From Cantharellus purpuraceus (taxonomy: Eukaryota; Basidiomycota; Agaricomycetes; Cantharellales; Hydnaceae), in the NCBI GenBank assembly GCA_025174535.1, contig JALBUN010000007.1, positions 62,001 through 126,000 on the forward strand: a stretch of DNA of 64,000 nt, given 5' to 3'. Both the position numbers and the translations under genes were made by a program. Numbering within the stretch: the first letter of the stretch is position 1; each line of letters starts with the position of its first letter. The notes beneath the pieces are model-generated. The model saw only the letters and a program-made list of their open reading frames with translations. It ran no database searches and was not told the DNA's origin. This document shows, in pieces, positions 21,064 to 30,030 of the stretch.

Positions 21064-22074
21064 ATATCACATTAGAACAATACATTGGTGAAATTCCTTC
21101 TTCACGCCATCAAATTGTTGCCTCTTCTTTGGGGGCATTGTTCTGGTCATCCCAAAGAGTCTGTGCTTGTTGATGGATGTGCAGTCATACCTCATCATGA
21201 AACCATGTTGCCTAGCATCTTCTGGAGTGGAGAATGCTGTCCCAGCTAATTCCACATTTGCTTCAAGCCACAAGAATTTGTACATTGGTGATCATATGAT
21301 CTGCTGTGACCACCACTGCCACAAATACACATGTAAACAAGCACCTTTAATTTAGTGCCTTTTGAGTACATTAGATGTCCCGTCTGAATGCTTGAGGGAC
21401 CAACTAGTATATATATATAACTGCCCACTCACCTGTGCATGCTGTGCACTCAACTCAAACTTTGTCAATCCTTACTGCAGGCTATAATTTGACATGCTTC
21501 AAAGACCTCATACTAGCAATTCTTTGCTTTGGCTCTAGATATATCCAAGGGGTGGTTCATATATCACCATGCATGGCTTTCCGTCATCGTTATCAATGTA
21601 TTCTCAAAAAGGTATTCAAGAATAATGCAGGGTCCAACATTAATTTCCATCAACATCAATGTCTGGTAATGAATGTTACCTGCCATCTGGTAGTGCCTAG
21701 TCTCCTTTCCGGCTGGACTGAGCTGTGTTGGTGCGTTACCTTTGTTTGTGACTTCGCGTGTGTTAGTACGATATTTGTGACATCAGCTCCAACGAGTTGT
21801 CGAGGTATTGGCTCAAGTACACAGCTTCTTTCTGTCATGATTCCTTGCTTGTAACTCGCATGAGTCGATGTCTTCGGAGACTCACTATTTCTGATGACCT
21901 CTCTTCACTAACTCACTCCTCAGACATCCCTCCCTGCCTGTTTCGTTCGTTGCTCTTCCGACCTTCTTAGCTCCATCGACTAAGGCCCGCATCTCTTGTC
22001 TATTTCTCGTATCTTTATTTTGTAGTTTTTCTCTGAACCCAGTTACCAGGTATTCGTGAGGAGTACGTTTGCCG
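21064..22074. other. Right edge of the repeat block, one small ORF remnant
   Basis: A 72-codon minus-strand frame (21285-21067) reads FLWLEANVELAGTAF and then RTMPPKKRQQF. It does not look random, but I recognise no family; it may be a transposon gene fragment. A perfect 12 bp palindrome GATCATATGATC lies near 21291. From about 21435 to 22074 nothing recognisable is seen; composition shifts back to that of unique sequence and the last part should hold the promoter of the next gene. Confidence 0.4.
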
Positions 22075-23526
22075 ATGAATAGCACGGTGGATTTCCTCAA
22101 GGACCAACACTCAGTGAATTTCTTTACCCTGGGCTATGTGACTGGTGCGTGTGAACCTCAACGTGCAAGCATTTACACTAAACTCTGGCTTTGTAGTAGC
22201 GGTATACGTATCTCTACTCCTGGAGCACTTGGCCTCTTTGCTTCAGGTGAGCAGCGTTTACCAAGATTGGTCGCCGGCAATGATCATATTTGTGCTACAG
22301 GAGGTCGAGTTGATCTGGAAGGCACCCATAAATATAATGGGGCTTTGCATACTACTATATCGCTATGCCACAATTGCCGGTCTCACCGCTGGCATGAAAT
22401 GTAAGTGGCCAGGTATGCATTGATCAGAACTGACCGTTGGAGTAGTGTTTTGGCGTCTCTCTGTCCATTCCACAATCATGGATCTGGCTGTGAGTGTGAC
22501 TAGACTTCCTCATCATGCAACAATTAACCGCCCCCTTAGTTGTTTGTCTCTCCTCTCCATCTCCCCTTTCCCTCAGAGTCCAAAAACACATTTCATTCGA
22601 TTTTAGCTGTAAACGTGCAACTACGGTCTCGTGCACCTTGTGCATAGTCTCAGTAGGCATTGCTGATGCTCTGGTCATGCTGCGAGTATCTGTCCTCTGG
22701 GGACGCCAGAGGTCTATATTGGTTACAATACTCGTCGCATTCCTTGTTACGTACGTAACAGCAGTCATATGCCTCGCGATCGGTACAACCAAACTTGTTG
22801 GTACGTTGCGTTCCTTTCAGTCATACTCCATGTGGCCCTACGCATACCACAGAACACATAACCCTCGTCAAGAACTATTGCATCCCTATGGCGGTCACGC
22901 CGCCTGTGAACATTGGCGTATGGATTCCAGGGGTGAGTCACTTTTAAAAGGCTTAGACAATTGTTTCCTTCCTTCCTGACTGCTACTGATTGCTTATGAT
23001 CAAATGTTCCAGATGGCTTTTGACATAGTGGTTTTATCAATGATTATATTGAATGCATGCGAACGACCTCGAACTCAAGATACTGCGTTGACATCAGCAC
23101 TATATAAGGATGGCATTGCCTACTTTCTGGTCAGTTTGATAACACAAGGAAGCTATGGCAGGAATACTAATGCTACATCCTAGATTCTGGCTGGTTTGTG
23201 AAGAGTCATCACGACGTGTATATGGAATGACCAACGTCCTTATCCAGGTCTCCGTGCCGCCAACTTGTTTTTGACCATATTCTCTTCTTACTATCTTCTC
23301 GGTATCGGGTAAGCAACGGGACATCATGTGAAATTTAGACGTATATCCCCTGATAGTCTAACTCCTCCCTGCCAGGGTCGCATGGGCACTTTCAGCTGTG
23401 ACATTCAGCCGATTTATATTCCATCTCCGCCGCGTCGAGAGGCGGGAAAAACACTATGCAGACAACCTTCATGATATCGATTTCGCAGGCGTCGACGCCG
23501 ATTCGGAAACCACGCAATGTCTTTAA
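22075..23526 (+). CDS. DUF6533-like multi-pass membrane protein
   Basis: Agaricomycete seven-helix-like membrane protein of unknown function. ATG at 22075 opens MNSTVDFLKDQHSVNFF. Exons joined across short introns give hydrophobic helices: SGFVVAVYVSLLLEHLASLLQ, then EVELIWKAPINIMGLCILLYRYATIAG (the E/W-containing DUF6533 signature between helices 1 and 2), VSCTLCIVSVGIADALVMLRVSVLWGR, SILVTILVAFLVTYVTAVICLAIG, MAFDIVVLSMIILNACERPR and AANLFLTIFSSYYLLGIG. It ends with a polar tail FHLRRVERREKHYADN..DTQCL and TAA at 23524-23526. At least seven exons are needed; the intron between about 22405 and 22600 is the least certain. Many such genes exist per genome, usually without assigned function. 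Confidence 0.75.
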
Positions 23527-24047
23527 GGGAGCCTACAGACAGCAAGTGAGGAGTGAAGTTCGTTGGTGGTCTTTCAGATGACATGATATGGCATGACGTA
23601 GCACACACTTTACATGAGAGCTACTTTGAATGGGTTTGATATATATGGCGGAAGGCCGGGCACAATGGTACAACGCGAAATCTTGCGGCTCTGATCCTGT
23701 ATTTAATAAAAAGTATCAATCGTACAGCGAATTAACGCGTATGTGAAACAGGACAAACAAGGCACGAGAGCACATGAAGTGGCGCTGATGGGAGAAAACA
23801 ATCACGTTGGCCCCTTAAGTCCACGCTGGTCCCACTGAAAACATTCGAGTTCAGTGCCGGAAGCGACCCAAAGCGTGTCCGTGCGGCTGTCAGACTCAGG
23901 TTGTGTTCTTCCTTCGAGTCGTCGGAGTTGGACTAAATTTAGCTGGCTACGCGAATCTTTACCACAAATTGTGCGGCTAGAGTACCTATAGAATTTCCCG
24001 ATGCATGTCACCCACTTTCACCCTTGTCGTTTTTTTTTACTTTCGGG
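23527..24047. other. Intergenic
   Basis: No coding signal. It includes the 3' flank of the membrane protein gene and, just before 24048, a T9 run and pyrimidine-rich sequence that could belong to the next promoter. Confidence 0.5.
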
Positions 24048-24734
24048 ATGACCATTAACCACCCGCAGTCCCCTTCACAAGGCTCAACGAATTCGTATCG
24101 AGAAAGTGTTCATGGGTCTTCTTCCTCTTCGATTCGGTCCAGTGACGCCACAGTTCAAGGCGATATGGACTTTGGCCTGCAGCTCGACGCTGGACGACCA
24201 TGGTCACGCCCTATCTTCCATGAGATATCTAAATGGTCCCCATCTGAGGACCTGGTCACCCAGCATCAGTTGACTGAGTCGCTTGAGACACCGATGGGCT
24301 CAGAGGCCGGCATCGCTTTCGGCTCCCAAGAGGCTGACGACGTTACTGGAGAATCAGAGTCAGTGCTCAATTGTAAGCGTCCTTTGCTTGTCAGATAAAA
24401 CAGACCTGTCAAAGGCATAACCTAATCTACAGACTATCTAGGAGATGAACCTCCTCTCCCTCTATTTCAAGAGAGACCGTGTCCTCATACTGATTTTGAG
24501 CGACTTCAACCTTGCCCTCGGCATGAGATGGTTCGACGCAGATCCTCTTCCACTTCGCCACCCCCTCCTTGTGGCATAAGAGACTCCGGGTTGACAATTG
24601 TTGGTGACAACCATCCTGTATACCTTGCTCTTAAGGCAGAGGCGTTTCAGCTATGGCTGGGTAGACCATGTGGAGGATGCTGTCCGTGTTGCTGTTGTGA
24701 TGGCCCTCCGTCAGCTGAGTTCTGTCCAGAGTGA
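24048..24734 (+). CDS. Hypothetical protein, two exons
   Basis: Not recognised. ATG at 24048 gives MTINHPQSPSQGSTNSYRES, a Ser-rich N-terminus, then GLQLDAGRPWSRPIFHEISKWSPSEDL. A GTAAGC donor at 24373 and the acceptor CTACAG (to 24433) join LN to YYLGDEPPLPLFQERPCP..FERLQPCPRHEMVRRRSSS. The frame ends in an odd Cys cluster (GGCCPCCCC) with TGA at 24732-24734. A different frame over the last 240 bp (to 24840) reads WVDHVEDAVRVAVVMALRQLSS and looks more protein-like, so a further intron or a frameshift near 24600-24660 is likely and the C-terminus is doubtful. Confidence 0.45.
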
Positions 24735-25844
24735 GCCACCAATCCTCGAGAACAACCACAATCCGCTGACCGCTGATCATATACAATATGTTGAAAGGAT
24801 ATCGACATGTCTAGCCGCTATTTTCTGCACATCTTCGTAATTGCAGTTGGCATTGTGTGATATGAAATCGGATTGAAGGAGAAGAACTCAGTTGTATTGG
24901 TAGTAATGCACGTACACTTTCCATTGTGTAGTATTGCAAAATTCCCTTGCATTTCATCGGATCCAGTTCACCAAGTTTCGAATAAGTGGCCATCGCTTGT
25001 TCATTAGAAAAGGCTCCTTGCCACGATGCACGAATTCGTTATCACTCGCACCTCATATGCAGTGCTTGTCATCTTAAATTTTGAATTCAAAGGAATACAT
25101 TCTCTTCACAATCTGATCTGTCAGTCAGCACCGTTTCCGAATCCTGCCTTGAGCATGCTTGCGGCCATATCAACACGAACGGACAGCCAGACATTCTCCC
25201 AATGCGGTGACCTCTGCGTCTATGTGCAATAAACAGCGAAAAAACGGGGGGGTTAAAATGAAGCCCACCCTCGCCAGTTTCCCCCGAGATCGCTTCGAAA
25301 TACCGAACCTTACCATACATCCATTGAGTGACATGCGACGAAAGCCAATTTACTACACAAATGAACGACGATAGGGGCCCTTGACCGATTGTCCCATGCA
25401 GCGGGATCGTTACAAGAGCCGAGAGCGACCAATCCTTGCTTTACGAAACTCGGCCCTTATGCATCAGATTAGTGAGGCTTATTTCTGCATAGAATCACGA
25501 GGTCAATTCCCCCCCACTTCCCACTTACGCATCCGAAGTGTTGAATGAGGCGAGACTTGAGTTCGTGTGATGGACACAGGCCCTTTCAAGCAGTTTGAAA
25601 GCCTTTCATGCACACTCGATGCTTGCTCTGTGACAAAGGGTTTCCCAGGCACACGAATGTTACATGGATCCAGCTGCTGCTCGTTATTATTCGCACTTGC
25701 ACACTTTCAGTTGCCGACTGTTAATGGGATGCGAGTTGATTTGCCATGATATTCCCGGAGATTACAGGCATATTTCGACTAGAATTTGTGAACCAGGAAG
25801 TTGCAGCATGACACAAGCAGACTGATCTCAAATATGATGGATGG
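24735..25844. other. Intergenic
   Basis: No supported gene. Short open frames (60-80 codons) on both strands lack motifs. A G6 run lies near 25247 and a C6 run near 25510. Confidence 0.45.
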
Positions 25845-25949
25845 TCTTACATCCACTGGTCTTACATCCACTGGTCTTACATCCACTGGTCTTACATCCA
25901 CTGGTCTTACATCCACTGGTCTTACATCCACTGGTCTTACATCCACTGG
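25845..25949. repeat. 15 bp minisatellite, 7 perfect copies, upstream of SFT2
   Basis: TCTTACATCCACTGG is repeated seven times without change, ending 95 bp before the SFT2 start codon. Because the unit is a multiple of three, both strands stay open (TSTGL and DVRPV peptides), but no gene context supports translation. Perfect copies imply recent expansion. The position puts it in the SFT2 promoter or 5' UTR. Confidence 0.93.
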
Positions 25950-26044
25950 TGGAAGGCCGGCAGATGCCGAGCGGCCTACCAACTTCGCTGCGCCGCTGTC
26001 AATAACGTTGGTATTGTATCCTTCCTTCGCTGCTCCAGACCGTA

Positions 26045-26923
26045 ATGTCATCCAACGAACAAGAGGCTCTTCGCAATTTTCGCTGGGCACGTGGTGTCAC
26101 AGATGAATCACGTAACGCAAGCACAGCTGAATCTCAGTCAACATGGTCTCGTTGGACATCGCTAGCAGGATCTTATGTGCCATTGCGCAGCAACGAGCAT
26201 ACTAACGAGGAGGAGGCGTATTTTGCGTTGTCAAGATGGGAGCGGTATGTGGTGACCTTCTGAAGCGGTTTAGGCATGTCTTATGAATTTGGACAGATTA
26301 TTAGGATTCGGGGCTTGCTTGCTTGGAGCAGCAGCCTGTTTTCTAGTTGCCTTTATGAGCCTTCCCCTTTTGGCCATTCGCCCGTCCAAATTTGCCTTGG
26401 CGTTTAGGTGCACATTTTTGTCTAGTTTAGTAATCCGATCACTGAATTTGGATGTAGTCTTGGCTCGTTACTTGTCATGTTTGGGTGAGCTCCCTCTTGA
26501 GACTGAAAATAGCATCTTTTATTCATCATTTAATCCTCGAAACTAGATTCGCCGTTCTCTCCGGACCAATGGCGCACTTGAAGCATCTATTTTCTAAGGA
26601 ACGCTTACCATTCACGTTTGCATATTTCAGCAGCTTAGGGTTGACTATTTACTTCTCCATCGGTGTATGTCCTATCGTACAGTCATCATTCCTTGCACAA
26701 TGTAAACTCTCGAATTATAGCGTAAATCATATCTTGGGTCGTTAATCGCTGGTATTGTTCAAGTGGTAGCCCTCGTGTCCTACGTGTTAGGTATGAATAT
26801 GATGTTCATCATCGAACTTGTTATCTGACTTGAATGGCAGCCTACTTCCCTGGAGGCATTTCCACGCTGCGTTTCGGCGGCCAAATGGCCCTTCGCGGCG
26901 CAGGAAATTTGCTTCCCTTCTGA
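26045..26923 (+). CDS. SFT2: SFT2-family vesicle transport protein
   Basis: Four-helix Golgi membrane protein that helps fusion of endosome-derived vesicles with the Golgi (yeast Sft2 function). ATG at 26045. The first exon gives a cytosolic part MSSNEQEALRNFRWARG..EEEAYFALSRWER. Joined exons give LLGFGACLLGAAACFLVAFM, SLGSLLVMFGFAVLSGPMAHLKHLFSKERLPFT, FAYFSSLGLTIYFSIG, LIAGIVQVVALVSYVLAYFPGG and the end FGGQMALRGAGNLLPF with TGA at 26921-26923. The spacing of helices, the GP..HLK..FS..RLPFT loop and the YFPGG motif fit the family. Introns (for example 26242-26294) have clear GT-AG borders. A very short exon of about 26 bp (SLGSLLVMFG) is needed. The 15 bp minisatellite precedes it. Confidence 0.92.
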
Positions 26924-27155
26924 CGGGTTGTGTATTTGTCGCTGCCATGCTGCAGTACGATCTGTGACCCAGCATGGAGGCCTATTAACATCCTTGTATG
27001 TCCAGGAGTTCCGAGCTTTTGCCATCACTTGTTTTTACCTCTGGGTGTCAGATTTAGTATCGTCAAGAGATGGCCTCAGTTCCCCTCAGACTTTCGCCAG
27101 TCAGATCTACTTATGTATTCCTCAATTGATTTTCTTAGCTGTCACCAACTGCCAC
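26924..27155. other. 3' flank of SFT2, convergent with the next ORF
   Basis: No gene seen. It probably holds the 3' UTRs of SFT2 and of the minus-strand ORF beginning at 27156. Confidence 0.4.
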
Positions 27156-27773
27156 TCATGTCCTTATTACGTTAGATTTATGCTGTTGCCGTAAGCGTGA
27201 GATGAGGTGATCATCCAATGTTCTTTTGAATGCTGCCCAAATCATTGTAGCGAGGACATGATCCAGAATTGGTTCCATGAAATGGATCCAGATGTCTGTT
27301 GCTCGCTTCAGATGAAGAGATATTTCGAGAGGAATCAACAAATCATTGTCAACATTGTCACTTAAGGGCCTCAAGACATGCAGTGGTATCACTCGACCTT
27401 GCGGACTGGAAAACACATTGAGATCCACGTGAGATGTTTGTCCGCAAATGTCATGAGATGTGTAGCAATGCATGTGAGTATATCTTTCCTGCTTAGGAGA
27501 CAATTTAAAGACATACCAAGGAATGTCTGTTGTGGCAGGACCTGATGGTCCTACGACCATCTTGGTATGAGTGTCAACCCCACCGTAGTTACTGCTAGCC
27601 ACAACACTTCCAATAACCTCAAGATAGATGTTGTGACCTTCGTATGCATTCCGGAAGTTCGCCGCCTGGTACCTTCGGCAATTTATGGACAAGTAATCTC
27701 GTCCTGCAATTTTTCCCGGTGTCTCAGCGCTACGTTTGACGGCCTGCGTCAAACGGCTGAGTTTCGATAACAT
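27156..27773 (-). CDS. Hypothetical protein, 205 residues, single exon
   Basis: One uninterrupted frame from ATG (27771-27773) to the stop at 27156-27158, in a region where most frames are short. It begins MLSKLSRLTQAVKRSAETPG and contains YEGHNIYLEVIGSVVASSNYGG, TKMVVGPSGPATTDIPWYVF and the end AFKRTLDDHLISRLRQQHKS. There is no signal peptide and no clear membrane helix. The Ser/Arg/Lys-rich start could be a mitochondrial presequence. I recognise no family. Length and amino-acid make-up favour a real gene; lack of introns is unusual here. Confidence 0.5.
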   Translation of the reverse strand: MLSKLSRLTQAVKRSAETPGKIAGRDYLSINCRRYQAANFRNAYEGHNIYLEVIGSVVASSNYGGVDTHTKMVVGPSGPATTDIPWYVFKLSPKQERYTHMHCYTSHDICGQTSHVDLNVFSSPQGRVIPLHVLRPLSDNVDNDLLIPLEISLHLKRATDIWIHFMEPILDHVLATMIWAAFKRTLDDHLISRLRQQHKSNVIRT

Positions 27774-30030
27774 GTATCACATCTACGTGTCTTAGCTGGG
27801 CCTGATTCGGATCTTGACAAGGTCAGATGCTCCATAATTTGAGCAGTGTCCGGCAATACAACACTGCCAGGATAATCACTTGCGTTGAACATAGGTGGCG
27901 GGTGTGATGTAAGTGAACTGTTGTATATTTGTATTCAATCAACAATTCCCTCTGCAGAGAAGACCAGCACATGGAATTCAGACCCTCGCGAAAGCATGCA
28001 TCATGCCTGGTATGATAAAGGGGTATAACCCCCATATGGACTCGCGAGATAGAGTGTCCGGGTTTTGGGTGCTCTCAGAATCACCCCTCTTCTTGACGAA
28101 AGCGTTCAACAAGCCAACATCAGAATGTCAGCGATCACAAGAAGCTTGACAACGTATAACTAGGACTGACAATACCCTCAGTTCCGGCCAGTGCCACAAA
28201 ATGTGCCTGGTGCCATCAAGCCTCCAGGTACCCTGCCAGTCCGCGGAGATACTTATCTGTTTTTCAAGGGCTTCGCTCACTAAACGTTGACCCGTGCATG
28301 AATGGTTCGCATACTTATCGGCTTATGCAGTGGACAGCAAATGTGGCCATTTGGCTACCAGTCCATCGGCACACTGAAAGGCCGTCAGAAGCATAGTACC
28401 CGTTTGACATACTCCATCTTAGGGCACACTGCATGTGCACGGCCTTTCAAGCGTAGCCGGTCTCTTAAAAGTTGCATTTTCGTAGATTGCAATGCGCGTC
28501 CATCCCATATCTTCCTTCCTTGTATCATTAGACTACTGAAACATTAAGCTGACCGCTGCTTCATCACTTCACTTCACATCCAACGGCGTGTTTCGGATAA
28601 ATGTGCCGCCCCATTGTGTAGGTTAGCCCCTTCATACGCAGCACTGGGGTTTACTGTTTTCGTTCAGCAAAGGGATGCATTATCTGGAATGTAATGTAGG
28701 AATGACACCTGTGCCGAGTTGACTGTGTCTGACTCGCTCTCTAGCACTTCCAGAAAACCACTGTGTTTGGAAACATCGATTGTTACCGCCCCAATTGCGT
28801 GTTCAGTGATCGTCATGCTCCAAACTGCAACCACGAAGGAGAGTGTATAAAGGTGAGAAGGCGGTCCCTTCTTTCCACTTGTCAACTCACTAACTGGCCT
28901 TCTGCCCTAAGGAGTGGGAACCTGAAATTCAACATGTTATTCATCGCGCTAACGAAAAGTGTTGGCACTGTAAAACGCACCCGAATCCAAACAGCTGATA
29001 CGATACCGATTCATTCTTACCCTCTTCTCTCTCGAGCACATTTGTCTTGTGCGTCGGTTTCTTTGGTCTTTATGTACTTCCAGTTCCCGTTCATCTAAAT
29101 ATAAGTGGCATTTTTTTTCTCGTTGACATCTGTATCATGGTGCCCCAAGGGTGAAGGGGGATTTCATCAAACATGGGTGTTGAGTTTACCTGGTCATGGT
29201 TAAATGTCTGACAGACCCGGACGATTGTCATTGCCATGCTTAGTTAAGCCAAATCGATGTGGATCACGGATGATATAATGAACTCATCAAACTAAGGCAA
29301 TTCTTCTGTGTACACTTCAGGTCGCCTCCATACTCTTTCTAGATCTGAACTCTCAGCATCATAACTACATCTTCAGCCACATCTACATGAAGAAGAGATT
29401 TTTAGGTAAGCTCTCACCGGAAAAGGCGATGATCTCCCCACGAACGGAGGGTGCTCTCACAATCTGTCCCACGCATGCCACGCCGATTATTGTCTCGTTC
29501 ACACCGTATAATTTCTGCTAGAATAATTAGTCACTGTTGCCAAGTCCTCCCACAGTTTCAAGTTGGATCCATAGGTCACAAAGGGGGAAGACTTGCGATT
29601 ATTCTGGCTGGAATTATACAGTGGGAACGAGTCGGTAGTAACTGAATTGGCATTGCCCAGCCTGATTTGAGCTCATAGGATTCAGATGAAACTCCGACTA
29701 TCCAAGTCCTATCAGTATCTATACCTACGTGAGCGAAAGATATATGATGGGTAAAAGCTCGGCTGACAGACACCTAGTTAACAAGCAAAATTGGCAACTT
29801 ACTATGCAAACAAATACGTCAACCTTAGGACTCTAGTCAATTGAAATTAATAGACGATTCACTTTGTGTGTGGATGGCAAGCCACCAGCTCACAGAGTCA
29901 GTCTCTTTCCTAACTTGATGACAGGTATTTCCACATCGGCAACGAAGTTCACGGTGACAGGCTAGTCGTGTCGGTCACGTTTGTGGCACGTGACTGGGCT
30001 ACGTTCCCTCTCTCCAACCGACGCGCTGCA
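27774..30030. other. Long intergenic stretch, nothing recognised
   Basis: About 2.2 kb without a frame that joins into a convincing protein on either strand. Frames of 60-111 codons exist (for example 28763-29098) without motifs. It may contain UTRs, a non-coding transcript or a decayed gene. The last 100 bp before 30031 should hold the GEN1 promoter. Confidence 0.4.

Noticed and set aside
22424..22792. 122-codon minus-strand ORF
   Set aside because: Overlaps exons of the DUF6533-like gene on the plus strand; no motif.
25801..26106. Frames with TSTGL/DVRPV repeats as a possible gene
   Set aside because: Translation of the 15 bp promoter minisatellite; no start context or continuation.
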